DNA of 64,000 bases from Pseudobutyrivibrio sp. OR37 (GTDB taxonomy: Bacteria > Bacillota > Clostridia > Lachnospirales > Lachnospiraceae), in assembly GCF_900113655.1 (NCBI RefSeq), contig NZ_FOQF01000001.1, positions 124,001 to 188,000 on the forward strand, read 5' to 3'. The notes below the pieces were generated by a model. That model had not been told where the DNA came from. It did not search any database and saw only the letters and a program-made list of their open reading frames with translations. Numbering within the stretch: position 1 is the first letter of the stretch; each line of letters starts with the position of its first letter. Positions 54,501 through 62,971 of this stretch are shown piece by piece. The translations under genes and the position numbers were made by a program.

Positions 54501-55727
54501 AGCTGCTGATGAGCCAAGACTTAAGTTGATTGCATCTGCCTTAAGAAGAAGTGCATCTTCGATAGCTGCCATGTAATCATCTGTGTAAGCACCACCGTTT
54601 GTACCGAATACCTTCATTGAGATAAGCTGTGCATCTGGTGCGATACCAACAACTCCTGCTGTCTCTCTGGCAAAGCCAGTAGCTGAAGCTGCGTTCTTTA
54701 CATAATAGTTTGCTGTAGCAATACCAGATACGTGTGTACCGTGGTCACCCTGCTCATCATTGTCATGTGTGATGTCAAGATTCTTGTCTACATAGTTAAA
54801 TGCGAATGGAACTTTGTCATTATTGAAAAGTTCATCTGCTGTAAGTCCTTCGTACTGCTTTGTAGCATTAAGATTTGGAAGGACATTTTCAATTTCGTCT
54901 GCATTAAGAAGATTGTAATCAGAAACGCTCTTGCTAGCTGCCTCTGCTGTCTCCTCTAAATGAGCATCAAATGCATCTGCATCAAATGATGGATGATCGA
55001 TATCGATACCTGTATCGATAACTGCGATACGAGTACCTGCACCAGTGTAGCCTGTAGCCCATGTCTCGTAGCTGCCAACCATATCACCAGATGTGATTGT
55101 GTTTGGCTCTGCCTCTACACATGGCTCATACTGTGATGCAACATAAACAGCCTCTACACCATCTACCTTTTCGATAGCTTCGATATCCTTAAAAGCTACA
55201 TCTGCTGAAATAGCATTTGTAAGGATTGAGAAGTTAAAGTTTACATCCAACTCTTCGCCATCTAAAGCTTCATTAGAAATCTTTTCTACCTGCTTCTCCT
55301 GAGCTGCTTCAATTTTGTCAGCGGCACGCATTGCTGATTTATTTTCAGCTAAATCCTCTGTGTCGTACCCCTTATCAAGGACGCTGTCGCCCTCCATTAC
55401 AATAATTACTCTAGTCTGTTCGTTAGGATCCACTTCCTCATTTGGTGTTTCAACATCCTCACCATTAAGAACTTCTGTAAGATCCTCGAGCCCCTCTTCC
55501 TTAGGGTCTACCTTTTCGAAGACTGGTAAATCTTCTGTTGCTTCTTCAGCTTCTGATTCTGCTTCAGACTGAGTATCATCGGCTTTGTCATTAGTTGTTT
55601 CAGATACAACTGTCTCATCTACCTGTTCTTCTACTGGACTAGCTACTGCAGTGACTGTTGGCGACATAGCAAGTGCTGCTGCCATAATCACTGACAATAC
55701 CTTCTTAGGTATCCAGCTTTTTCTCAT
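51540..55727 (-). CDS. Large secreted subtilisin-like protease with a dockerin-like module
   Basis: 1395 residues. Signal peptide 1-30, an acidic linker and an I9-type propeptide (about 105-205). The S8 catalytic triad is complete: Asp in VIDTGIDIDHPS (about 238), His in DHGTHVSGIA (about 327), Ser in GTSMSAPSLAG (about 678). A PA domain is inserted (about 545-610). Residues about 840-900 hold two EF-hand-like dockerin repeats: YDLNDDGKVNNKDRKILLQ and YDFNNDGLVDTKDVYALSK. A Big_2-type Ig domain (about 1235-1325) and a 70-residue Glu/Asp/Lys/Thr tail follow; no LPxTG. It resembles lactocepin/C5a-peptidase-type enzymes for extracellular protein breakdown. It is co-transcribed with the cohesin-like gene. 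Confidence 0.88.
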   Translation of the reverse strand: MRKSWIPKKVLSVIMAAALAMSPTVTAVASPVEEQVDETVVSETTNDKADDTQSEAESEAEEATEDLPVFEKVDPKEEGLEDLTEVLNGEDVETPNEEVDPNEQTRVIIVMEGDSVLDKGYDTEDLAENKSAMRAADKIEAAQEKQVEKISNEALDGEELDVNFNFSILTNAISADVAFKDIEAIEKVDGVEAVYVASQYEPCVEAEPNTITSGDMVGSYETWATGYTGAGTRIAVIDTGIDIDHPSFDADAFDAHLEETAEAASKSVSDYNLLNADEIENVLPNLNATKQYEGLTADELFNNDKVPFAFNYVDKNLDITHDNDEQGDHGTHVSGIATANYYVKNAASATGFARETAGVVGIAPDAQLISMKVFGTNGGAYTDDYMAAIEDALLLKADAINLSLGSSAAGNSSDEEEYVNEIFKKLEGTSTVVSISAGNAGRWSDSSTYGVNLSKDVNLDTVGSPGSYTNAFTVASAVNSGMTANNFTLSDGKNIFYTDANDTLAPQFLTLDVSEDKSGTEYPFVFLNAKGEPADYEGVDVKDKIVFVYRGAITFGQKQMNAEAAGAKAIVIVNNQPGTITMTMQGSTAVIPAVSIKQSEGEAVAATGKEVAEGVYEGTIKINTAVATDRDVPGGYTMSDFSSYGVPGSLDLKPEITGPGGNIYSTRDNGTYGQMSGTSMSAPSLAGQSALVQQYIKENDLAAKNDISIRTLAQSLIMSTATPLYEDNDKTGLEYSPRSQGAGLANVQDAISSPAYILVGDKEGNDGKVKAVLGDDPTKSGNYSFSFDVYNMDEDAQYYVLDSTVLTEELYDRNGTTYISGSSHKLNPEVTLTADDTKLVYDLNDDGKVNNKDRKILLQVVNGSRDVAIVEQNQEYYDFNNDGLVDTKDVYALSKQLKGGEAVADLALEVVEVKDSTKVNVAINLSDSDREYLAGFENGMYVDGFIYVKGGVDMSVPFLAFYGSWMDSSMFEDFDFEEYVHNSEYAANAATYSGISKTNFLSIYPLGIDNEKYYIPNYFADDAKYIADRNAISSENGTKLGAQYYSLMRNAGRLILTITDKNTGEKYFEHIEKDQYAEFYSASKGRWLENIAAQDLNWAGTDANGNPLADGTEVEISLQAIPSYYNDVEDVSTLNAPGMFIKTPMAIDNTAPVVTDAVKTEDGKYSITAYDNRYTASVLVIASDKKTVIGKYAVNQEEADKDMEILIDAPDDVFYVEVYDYALNGSVYRFNNTGHADTKFVTDITVDKDEVELEVGKQTQVKATVGPKWLAENYNLVEWSSDDESIAKVSANGVITAVAEGETVVKVTTLATDKKGKHLTAEVKVKVVKKAEKKSDEKTEEEKTETTDDQDKEEAEDVVEDITEEATEEKASDETPSEDDTASEEETTGGEESDE

Positions 55728-55892
55728 GTTCTTACCTCCCTTTAATAGAATTTATAAAAACTATCTACCTGAGAAAAAATAGATAGCTTATAGCGAAATT
55801 ATATAAAGAATATGCCCCGGATATTTTTTAAAGCGTAATTTAATATATTGATTTAAAGCATTATCGCTTTTAAGTGCTAAAGCATGAGGGCC

Positions 55893-55920
55893 AAAAAATA
55901 AATGCGCCTGAAACGCATTT
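55893..55920 (-). promoter_or_regulatory. Terminator-like hairpin early in the protease leader
   Basis: AAATGCG (55900-55906) and CGCATTT (55914-55920) with a 7-base loop. On the minus strand ATTTTTTGG follows. It begins about 12 bases after the expected transcription start, so it could act as an early attenuator or a 5' stabilising stem. The rest of the 55728-56023 gap shows nothing else apart from the promoter. Confidence 0.45.
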
Positions 55921-55938
55921 ATCAAATCTAATGATAAA

Positions 55939-55967
55939 AGTATATGTTCAGTCGCATTTAAAGTCAA
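55939..55967 (-). promoter_or_regulatory. Sigma-A type promoter of the protease/cohesin-like unit
   Basis: Minus strand -35 TTGACT (55962-55967), 17-base spacer, -10 TATACT (55939-55944). The leader to the protease ATG is about 200 bases. Confidence 0.75.
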
Positions 55968-56023
55968 GATATAATTATATTTTATAACGAATTCTAAAAA
56001 ATATTTTTACCGTTTAAATATTC

Positions 56024-56590
56024 TTAACAAGCCAAGAAGTTTTCTAACATCTTCTCACCCTCTGGAGTCATTATTGATTCTGGATGAAACTGCAGGCCGT
56101 AGATGTCATAATCCTTATGCTTTACCGCCATTATCTCACCATCCTCTGCTGTGGCAATTACCTGTAGATTGCTTGGTAAGGTATCTGCTTCAGCAGCTAG
56201 TGAATGATAGCGGGCAACCTTTATTTCCTCTGGAAGCCCTTCGAATATTTTGCTTCTTGTATCAACAGCTACCTTTGACTGCTTGCCATGCATCAGCTCT
56301 TTTGCATAAGATATAGTTGCACCGAAGGTTTCACAGATAGCCTGATGGCCTAAGCATACACCCAATATAGGAAGCTTTCCTTTGAAGTGGGCGATTACAT
56401 CCTCGCAAATTCCTGCTTCAATAGGTCGACCAGGACCAGGCGAAATGATTATATGACTTGGATTTAATTTTTCTATATCACATAGACGTAGCTCATCATT
56501 TCTAACCACCTTTATATCAGGATTGAACTTTCCTACCAGCTGATAAAGATTGTAGGAAAAACTATCATAGTTATCTATAAGTAGAATCAT
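56024..56590 (-). CDS. trpG: Anthranilate synthase, glutamine amidotransferase subunit
   Basis: 188 residues, class I amidotransferase. IDNYDSFSYNLYQ at the N-terminus, ISPGPGRP, nucleophile GVCLGHQAI (Cys near 78), and the catalytic His/Glu in LQFHPESIMTPEG. It supplies ammonia to TrpE. It overlaps trpE by 4 bases and is the last gene of the trp operon. A dual role in folate synthesis (PabA) is possible, as in some Firmicutes; no pab gene is here. Confidence 0.93.
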   Translation of the reverse strand: MILLIDNYDSFSYNLYQLVGKFNPDIKVVRNDELRLCDIEKLNPSHIIISPGPGRPIEAGICEDVIAHFKGKLPILGVCLGHQAICETFGATISYAKELMHGKQSKVAVDTRSKIFEGLPEEIKVARYHSLAAEADTLPSNLQVIATAEDGEIMAVKHKDYDIYGLQFHPESIMTPEGEKMLENFLAC

Positions 56591-58080
56591 CTAAAACCTC
56601 CCTCAGCTTCCTTCACCGCATTTACCACTGCCTTCGCCTTGTTGATACATTCTATCGCTTCTTTTTCTGGTACGGAATCATAAACTATTCCGGCTCCAGA
56701 ACGGATGCAAATACTATCATCCTTTTTATATACAAGCCTGATTGCGATGCACACATCAAGGTTTCCCGTAAAATCCAGATAACCTACGGCACCACCATAA
56801 ATGCCTCGCTTGCTTTGCTCTAACTCATCTATAATCTGGCAGGCTCTAAATTTTGGAGCACCTGAAAGAGTTCCTGCTGGAAGGATGGCATCTACTGCGT
56901 CTATCGCATCCTTCCCCACTGATAGCTGTCCTACCACAGTGGAGCCTATGTGCATTACATGGGAAAAGCGTTCTATTTCCATGTATTTATCTACCTTTAC
57001 AGAACCAAGCTTTGCTATTTTTCCAATATCATTTCTGCCTAAGTCCACCAGCATGTTATGCTCTGCCCGTTCCTTTTCATCCCCCAATAATTCTTCCTCT
57101 AAAGCCTTGTCCTCGGCGCTGTCCTTGCCTCTTGGTCTGGTTCCTGCCAGTGGAAAGGTGCTGACTACTCCATTATCAACCTTTACAAGTGTTTCTGGAG
57201 AGGCTCCTGCAAGCTCAATATCAGAGCTTGAAAAATAAAACATGTAAGGAGAAGGATTGCTGGCGCGAAGCAATCTATAGGTATCAAACAGGCTACCTGA
57301 AGCCTTGGCCGTAAGGGGATTTGAAAGCACTACCTGAAAAATATCGCCCTCTTTGATATAATGCTTGGCCTTTATGACCATCTGTCCATATTCTTCATTT
57401 GTAAATTTAGGCTTAATATCTGTCTTAAGATGAATTGGCTCGAAGATTTTCTTTACTCCATTTTGAAGAAGATATTTAATCTCCATAAGCCTAAGCATAG
57501 CCTTATCGTAGCTTTCAGCTATATCTCCATCTTCTACCATCACCCCGGTAATTAGATAGATTTTTTGCTTAAAATTATCAAAGGCTATTACATCATCAAA
57601 GAGCATCAAATCCATGTCCTTGAAATCGTCCTGCTTGTCACACTTTAGTCCCAGCTTTGGCTCGGCATATTTTATATAATCATAGGAAAAATATCCTACA
57701 AGACCTCCTGTAAATGTAGGAAAGCCTTCTAGCCTTGGGGTTTTATATTTTGATAAGATTTCCCTTAAGGTATCGTTAGGATGGGTTACCTTTCTTTCTT
57801 CTACAAGAGTTTTGTTGCCAGCTTTGTTCTCTTTAATAAGAAGCTGTCCATCCTGGCAGGTGATTTCCAGTTTTGGGTTGAAGCCTAAAAATGTATATCG
57901 TCCCCAGGTCTCTGTTTGGCTAGCGCTCTCTAATAAGTAGCATTGATGAGATGCATTTCTTATGATTCGCATCACTTCTATTGGAGTGTACTCATCAGAA
58001 AGCATTTCAAGCATCACTGGAATTCTTTTAAACTCTTTATTTTGGGCAAGTTTTATAACCTCATCAATACTAGGATGCAT
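56587..58080 (-). CDS. trpE: Anthranilate synthase component I
   Basis: 497 residues. The chorismate-binding domain occupies the C-terminal half: FQVVLSNPL, SPSPYMFYF, ASPETLVKV, PLAGTRPRGK, ERAEHNMLVDLGRNDIG and GAPKFRACQIIDELE. The N-terminal half includes LLESAS near residue 50, the tryptophan feedback site motif. It converts chorismate to anthranilate with TrpG. The start overlaps the trpA stop by 11 bases. Confidence 0.94.
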   Translation of the reverse strand: MHPSIDEVIKLAQNKEFKRIPVMLEMLSDEYTPIEVMRIIRNASHQCYLLESASQTETWGRYTFLGFNPKLEITCQDGQLLIKENKAGNKTLVEERKVTHPNDTLREILSKYKTPRLEGFPTFTGGLVGYFSYDYIKYAEPKLGLKCDKQDDFKDMDLMLFDDVIAFDNFKQKIYLITGVMVEDGDIAESYDKAMLRLMEIKYLLQNGVKKIFEPIHLKTDIKPKFTNEEYGQMVIKAKHYIKEGDIFQVVLSNPLTAKASGSLFDTYRLLRASNPSPYMFYFSSSDIELAGASPETLVKVDNGVVSTFPLAGTRPRGKDSAEDKALEEELLGDEKERAEHNMLVDLGRNDIGKIAKLGSVKVDKYMEIERFSHVMHIGSTVVGQLSVGKDAIDAVDAILPAGTLSGAPKFRACQIIDELEQSKRGIYGGAVGYLDFTGNLDVCIAIRLVYKKDDSICIRSGAGIVYDSVPEKEAIECINKAKAVVNAVKEAEGGFR

Positions 58081-58846
58081 GGTAAGCCTCCTTCATTTCC
58101 TTAACAAAGCTGCCTACCTTCGATGGTGCATCCTTTCCATATTCTTCAATCACCCTTACGATGGCCGAGCCTACAATTGCTCCATCTGAAATATCTGCCA
58201 TTTTTGCAGCCTGCTCTGGGGTGGAAATACCAAAACCAACAGCACATGGCACATCAGTGTTCTTCCTAACCTGTTCAACAAGATTAGCTATACTTTCATC
58301 AAGCTTTGTTCTTGCTCCTGTAACACCAAGGCTGGATACTACATATATAAATCCCTTGGCTTCCTTTGCAATCATGTCGATTCGCTCCTTTGAGGTTGGA
58401 GCAATCATTGAAATGAAATCCACATCATATTTTGAAGCTGTTTCTTCAAATTCTGCTTTTTCCTCAAAAGGTACGTCAGGTAAAATGATTCCATCGATTC
58501 CTACATTTTTACATTTTTCGAAAAATCTACCTGTACCATAGGAAAAGACAACGTTGGCGTATGTCATAAATACAAGTGGAACCTGCACCTTATATCTCAC
58601 CCTTTTTACCATGTCAAAAACATCATCTGTTGTTATTTTATTTTTCAAGGCACGGATATTGGCGCCCTGGATTACAGGACCTTCTGCTGTTGGGTCAGAA
58701 AATGGGATTCCAAGCTCAATCAAATCTGCTCCATTTTTTTCAAGCTCTACAATAATCTTTTCAGTGGTTTCTAAATCAGGATCTCCACATGTGATAAATG
58801 GAATGAATGCCTTTTTATTATTGAATGCCTCTGCTATTTTACTCAT
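58070..58846 (-). CDS. trpA: Tryptophan synthase alpha chain
   Basis: 258 residues from the ATG at 58846, which has GGGGAGG upstream and overlaps the stop of trpFB by 8 bases. Motifs: FITCGDPD with the family start, the catalytic Glu in [16 protein letters not shown] (about 48) and Asp in [23 protein letters not shown] and [10 protein letters not shown] form the phosphate site. It cleaves indole-3-glycerol phosphate to indole, which is channelled to the TrpB domain. Confidence 0.94.
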   Translation of the reverse strand: MSKIAEAFNNKKAFIPFITCGDPDLETTEKIIVELEKNGADLIELGIPFSDPTAEGPVIQGANIRALKNKITTDDVFDMVKRVRYKVQVPLVFMTYANVVFSYGTGRFFEKCKNVGIDGIILPDVPFEEKAEFEETASKYDVDFISMIAPTSKERIDMIAKEAKGFIYVVSSLGVTGARTKLDESIANLVEQVRKNTDVPCAVGFGISTPEQAAKMADISDGAIVGSAIVRVIEEYGKDAPSKVGSFVKEMKEAYHAS

Positions 58847-60632
58847 GGATATCCTCCCCTCTGTAGCGTGCGATTGCTGCACAATCCTTGTCTCCTCTGC
58901 CTGAAACTGTAACGATAATAATCTGATCTTTATTCATTGTTGGGGCCAGCTTCTTCGCATATGCGATAGCATGGCTGGATTCGATTGCTGCAATGATTCC
59001 TTCTGTTTTTGCGATGTATTCAAAGGCATCTACTGCCTCGTCATCTGTAACTGGCACATATTTTGCTCTGCCAATATCATGAAGATGTGCATGCTCTGGA
59101 CCTACCCCTGGGTAATCTAAGCCTGCAGAAATAGAGTAAACCGGAGCAATCTGTCCATATTCATCCTGGCAGAAATATGATTTCATACCATGGAAAATTC
59201 CGATTCTTCCTGTGTTTACTGTAGCTGCTGTTTCAAATGTATCAATGCCTCGTCCTGCAGCCTCGCAACCAATCAGCTGAACTCCTTCATCCTCGATGTA
59301 GTGATAGAAGGAACCAATTGCATTGCTTCCACCACCAACACATGCGATAACTGCATCCGGAAGTCTTCCCTCTAACTCAAGAATCTGTCTTCTGCTTTCC
59401 TTTGAAATAACTGCCTGAAAATCTCTTACAATAGTAGGGAATGGATGTGGTCCCATTACAGAACCTAAGCAATAATGTGTATCATCAATACGAGTTGTCC
59501 ATTCTCTCATTGCCTCTGAAACTGCATCCTTAAGTGTGGCTGTTCCTGATGTAACTGGGATAACGTCTGCTCCAAGAAGCTTCATACGATATACGTTAAG
59601 GGCCTGTCTTTCTGTGTCCTCTTTTCCCATAAATACAACACATTCCATTCCAAGAAGTGCTGCAGCTGTTGCTGTTGCAACGCCGTGCTGGCCTGCGCCA
59701 GTTTCTGCAATAAGTCTGGTCTTTCCCATCTTTTTAGCGAGAAGTGCCTGGCCAAGTACGTTGTTAATCTTGTGACTTCCTGTGTGGTTCAAATCTTCTC
59801 TTTTAAGATAGATTTTTGCGCCGCCTAAGTCCTCTGTCATCTTTTTAGCATAGTATAAAAGGCTTGGTCTTCCTGCATAGTTGTTAAGTAAATCAGTAAG
59901 CTCTTTGTTGAATTCTGGGTCGTCCTTGTAATGGTTGTATGCCTCCTCAAGCTCATTTACTGCATTCATAAGTGTCTCTGGAATATACTGACCGCCGTGA
60001 ACACCAAAGCGTCCTTTGCTCTTTGAACTTGTACCGTCTTTACGAACTGCACTGACAAAGCTAATCATCTTTTCCTCATCCTTCAAATGATTTGTTTCAA
60101 TTCCTGTGCTTACATCTACTCCAAATGGCTTTGTGATTTCTATTGCAGAAGCCACATTCTCCTGGTTTAATCCTCCTGCAAGAATGAAAGGTCTGTCTAT
60201 AAATGTCAAAAGCTTTAAATCCTTAATTGGAACTCCTTCACCATTTCCCGCATCAAGCATTATCATATCGGCGTTTGATTTTTCAGCCTTAATCAGCTCC
60301 TCTGGAGAGTTGGCCTTAAAGGTTTTGATTACTGGAATGTTGTTATCCATAAGCTCCTTGATGTAATCCTCGTCCTCGTTGCCATGAAGCTGAGCCACAT
60401 CGATTATATTTTCGTCAAACAGCTCCTCCACCTGTGAGGCTGGAGCATCTACAAAAACACCTACAGCTTTAATTTCAGGATTTAACATGCTTTTAAGCTG
60501 CTTTGCTTTTGCTTTAGTCACGTTTCTTCTGCTTTTGTCATAAAAAACAAAACCGATATATTCTGGCTTTAGCTTGTTTGCAGTTTTTATATCTTCTTCT
60601 CTTGTCAGTCCACATAGCTTAATAGTAGTCAT
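58839..60632 (-). CDS. TrpF-TrpB fusion: phosphoribosylanthranilate isomerase and tryptophan synthase beta
   Basis: 597 residues. Residues 1-~200 are Trp[13 protein letters not shown] with the catalytic Cys near 7, [17 protein letters not shown] and [21 protein letters not shown]. After a short linker ([19 protein letters not shown]) TrpB runs from about 208 to the end: PLP Lys near 286 in [34 protein letters not shown] and SGRGDKD. It carries out two non-adjacent trp pathway steps on one chain. Confidence 0.95.
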   Translation of the reverse strand: MTTIKLCGLTREEDIKTANKLKPEYIGFVFYDKSRRNVTKAKAKQLKSMLNPEIKAVGVFVDAPASQVEELFDENIIDVAQLHGNEDEDYIKELMDNNIPVIKTFKANSPEELIKAEKSNADMIMLDAGNGEGVPIKDLKLLTFIDRPFILAGGLNQENVASAIEITKPFGVDVSTGIETNHLKDEEKMISFVSAVRKDGTSSKSKGRFGVHGGQYIPETLMNAVNELEEAYNHYKDDPEFNKELTDLLNNYAGRPSLLYYAKKMTEDLGGAKIYLKREDLNHTGSHKINNVLGQALLAKKMGKTRLIAETGAGQHGVATATAAALLGMECVVFMGKEDTERQALNVYRMKLLGADVIPVTSGTATLKDAVSEAMREWTTRIDDTHYCLGSVMGPHPFPTIVRDFQAVISKESRRQILELEGRLPDAVIACVGGGSNAIGSFYHYIEDEGVQLIGCEAAGRGIDTFETAATVNTGRIGIFHGMKSYFCQDEYGQIAPVYSISAGLDYPGVGPEHAHLHDIGRAKYVPVTDDEAVDAFEYIAKTEGIIAAIESSHAIAYAKKLAPTMNKDQIIIVTVSGRGDKDCAAIARYRGEDIHE

Positions 60633-60633
60633 T

Positions 60634-61413
60634 TTAAATCCTCCTCAATTCATTTAGCTTAGCTGTTTTGTCCTCTGCCTTCATAAGTGTTTCACCAATT
60701 AATACAGCGTCTACCTTTGCTCCTCGTAAAGCTCTTATATCTTCATTAGCGGTTATTCCACTTTCTGATACAAAGATTATGTCTTCTGGAATCAATTGTC
60801 TTAGGCGCTTGCTATTGCCTGTATCCACTGAAAAGTCCTTTAGGTTACGATTGTTTACACCTATTATTCTGGCACCTGCCTTAATCGCCATCTCTATTTC
60901 TACCTCATCATGTGCTTCCACCAAGGCGCTGATTCCAAGCTCATCGCAAATCTCAATATATTCTTTTATTTGACGTTGCTCTAATATGGCACATATCAGC
61001 AGGATTGCTTTTGCCCCTAGTAGCTTTGCTTCATAAATCATATATTCATCGACGGTGAAATCCTTTCTTATGCAAGGAATTTTTACCGTATTTGCGATTT
61101 CTTTAAGATAATCATCACTTCCTAAAAACCATTTTGGTTCAGTCAATACTGATATGCAATCCGCCCCAGCCTTTTCGTAATCCTTTGCTATTTGTAAATA
61201 GTCAAAGCTTTTTGCTATTACTCCTTTTGATGGGGATGCCTTTTTGCACTCACAGATAAAAGCTATATCGTTTTTACGAAGTGCCTTTTCAAATTCAAAA
61301 TTTCCCCTTGGCATATTGCATGCTTCTTTTTTTATTTCTTCTAGTGACTTATTTTTCATTTTCTCAGCGACTCTTTGTTTTGCATGCTCTGCCAATTGCT
61401 CAAGTATATTCAT
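60634..61413 (-). CDS. trpC: Indole-3-glycerol phosphate synthase
   Basis: 259 residues, TIM barrel. Motifs: [13 protein letters not shown] (catalytic Lys), [28 protein letters not shown] (catalytic Lys near 112), [20 protein letters not shown] and VSESGI. It makes indole-3-glycerol phosphate, the TrpA substrate. The stop is one base before the trpFB start, so the two are tightly coupled. Confidence 0.94.
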   Translation of the reverse strand: MNILEQLAEHAKQRVAEKMKNKSLEEIKKEACNMPRGNFEFEKALRKNDIAFICECKKASPSKGVIAKSFDYLQIAKDYEKAGADCISVLTEPKWFLGSDDYLKEIANTVKIPCIRKDFTVDEYMIYEAKLLGAKAILLICAILEQRQIKEYIEICDELGISALVEAHDEVEIEMAIKAGARIIGVNNRNLKDFSVDTGNSKRLRQLIPEDIIFVSESGITANEDIRALRGAKVDAVLIGETLMKAEDKTAKLNELRRI

Positions 61414-61422
61414 GGCATCTCC

Positions 61423-62490
61423 TTAACAAGCTCCATTCACAGCCTTTGAAATCTCATCAATTTTGTCTTCTGATAGTTCATTGCTAACTATTATGAACTT
61501 CTCAAGTGTTTCTAAAGCCTTACCTGAATCGATTATTTCAGCTGCAAGCTTTACTCCATCCTTAAAGCTATCTGCCTTTCCTCCGATGTAAAGAGCTGCT
61601 CCTGCATTTAAAAGCACTGCATTTCTTTTATGCCCCTTAGCTCCACTTAAAATATCTCTTGTTATTTTTGCATTTTCTTCAGGAGTGCCACCCTTTAAAT
61701 CATCCTTTGTACATCTTTCAAATCCAAAATCCTCTGGCTCAATAATATATGTTTTGTACCATCCATCATTTATCTCGCAAATCTTTGTTGGAGCTGAAAG
61801 CGAAATCTCATCAAGCTTGTCCTGACCATACACAACCATTCCTCTTTTTACCCCAAGGCTTATAAGTACCTGAGCCAGTGGCTCTACCAAATACTCATCG
61901 TAAACTCCAAGAAGCTGCATACTAGGTGTAGCTGGATTTGTCAAAGGTCCAAGGATGTTAAATACTGTTCTAAAACCAAGCTCCTTTCTGATTGCTCCCA
62001 CGTATTTCATGGATGTGTGATACTTTTGAGCAAAGAAGAAGCACATTCCAACCTCCTTTAAAAGCTCCACACATTTTTCAGGACTTTGATTGATATTTAC
62101 TCCAAGTGCCTCCAAGCAATCAGCCGTTCCGCAAAGTGATGAAGCAGCTCTGTTACCATGCTTTGCCACCTTCATTCCTGCTGCAGCTGCCACAAGTGCC
62201 GAAGTAGTAGAAATGTTAAAGCTATGAGCATTGTCCCCACCTGTTCCAACTATCTCAAAAACATCCATTCCTGTTTCAACCTTTATAGCATGCTCTCTCA
62301 TTGCGGCAGCACAACCTGCAATTTCATCAGTAGTCTCTGCCTTGGCACTCTTTGTAGAAAGTGCAGCAAGAAAAGCCGCGTTCTGTGTTGGAGAGCTTTC
62401 CCCACCCATGATTTCATTCATGACTGTGTAAGCCTCCTCATAAGTTAAATCTCCCTTGTTTACGATTTTTACAATTGCCTCTTTAATCAT
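61423..62490 (-). CDS. trpD: Anthranilate phosphoribosyltransferase
   Basis: 355 residues. The PRPP-binding [17 protein letters not shown] (about 80-96), [21 protein letters not shown], and [11 protein letters not shown] with [11 protein letters not shown] mark TrpD. It is the first gene of the operon, behind the T-box. A palindromic repeat lies in the leader 16 bases before the ATG, with TAGGAGGT between them as ribosome binding site. Confidence 0.94.
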   Translation of the reverse strand: MIKEAIVKIVNKGDLTYEEAYTVMNEIMGGESSPTQNAAFLAALSTKSAKAETTDEIAGCAAAMREHAIKVETGMDVFEIVGTGGDNAHSFNISTTSALVAAAAGMKVAKHGNRAASSLCGTADCLEALGVNINQSPEKCVELLKEVGMCFFFAQKYHTSMKYVGAIRKELGFRTVFNILGPLTNPATPSMQLLGVYDEYLVEPLAQVLISLGVKRGMVVYGQDKLDEISLSAPTKICEINDGWYKTYIIEPEDFGFERCTKDDLKGGTPEENAKITRDILSGAKGHKRNAVLLNAGAALYIGGKADSFKDGVKLAAEIIDSGKALETLEKFIIVSNELSEDKIDEISKAVNGAC

Positions 62491-62505
62491 GTTTACCTCC
62501 TATTA

Positions 62506-62560
62506 AAGGCTTCCCCTTTTTAGTGGGAAGCTGTCAGCGTTGCTGACTGATGAGGGTTTC
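62506..62560 (-). repeat. Palindromic repeat R8 in the trp leader
   Basis: Minus strand: ACCCTCATCAGTCAGC-AAC-GCTGACAGC followed by TTCCCAC-TAAAA-GGGGAAGCC. Same two-hairpin family as R1-R7, 26 kb away from the others. It lies between the T-box terminator and trpD, so it is in the read-through transcript ahead of the start codon. Confidence 0.75.
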
Positions 62561-62576
62561 TATCATACTTTTGTAT

Positions 62577-62868
62577 AAAAAAAGTCCTTGATAGAAACCA
62601 GTTTCTAGTTTCTATCAAGGACGAATAATCTAATCCGCGGTGCCACCTTGAATTCATAGGCTAAACCCATGCTCTTAACAGGATACCATCATATCCCTGA
62701 CTACTAACGTAAGCCTTACGTCGTGCAATACTTTGATTTTAATCATTTCCTCACGCCCTCAGGAGTCCATTCCCAAATCGCTATCATACCGCATCCCACC
62801 ATCGCGGCTCTCTCTAATGAATCACGAAGAGGTACTCCTCTCCCTCATCGGTTTAATACTTTATTGTG
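62577..62868 (-). promoter_or_regulatory. Tryptophan T-box leader with terminator/antiterminator
   Basis: On the minus strand the T-box sequence AAGGTGGCACCGCGG (62633-62650 region) precedes the terminator GTCCTTGATAGAAACTAG/CTGGTTTCTATCAAGGAC followed by seven or more T. Stem I contains GAATGGACTCCTGAG, giving a UGG specifier (62767-62769) followed by A, so it should read tRNA-Trp. Uncharged tRNA-Trp stabilises the antiterminator and opens the trp operon. Confidence 0.92.
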
Positions 62869-62876
62869 TTGAGGTA

Positions 62877-62905
62877 AATATACCATTTACTTAATGTGTT
62901 GTCAA
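62877..62905 (-). promoter_or_regulatory. Sigma-A type promoter of the trp operon
   Basis: Minus strand -35 TTGACA (62900-62905), 17-base spacer, -10 TATATT (62877-62882), about 10 bases before the T-box leader. Confidence 0.85.
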
Positions 62906-62924
62906 CAATTATTTTCTGAAAAAA

Positions 62925-62957
62925 AACAGCCGCAATACGAATTGTATTGCAGCTGTT
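62925..62957 (-). terminator. Terminator of the purine permease gene
   Basis: AACAGCCGCAATAC (62925-62938) and GTATTGCAGCTGTT (62944-62957), a 14-bp stem with one mismatch. On the minus strand a run of eight T follows. It lies 15 bases after the permease stop. Confidence 0.88.
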
Positions 62958-62971
62958 CCTATTTTATCCTC

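Noticed and set aside
62577-62868. tRNA-like or inverted-repeat element upstream of trpD
   Set aside because: The GGTGGCACCGCGG box, the terminator and the UGG specifier identify it as a T-box leader, not a tRNA gene or transposon end.
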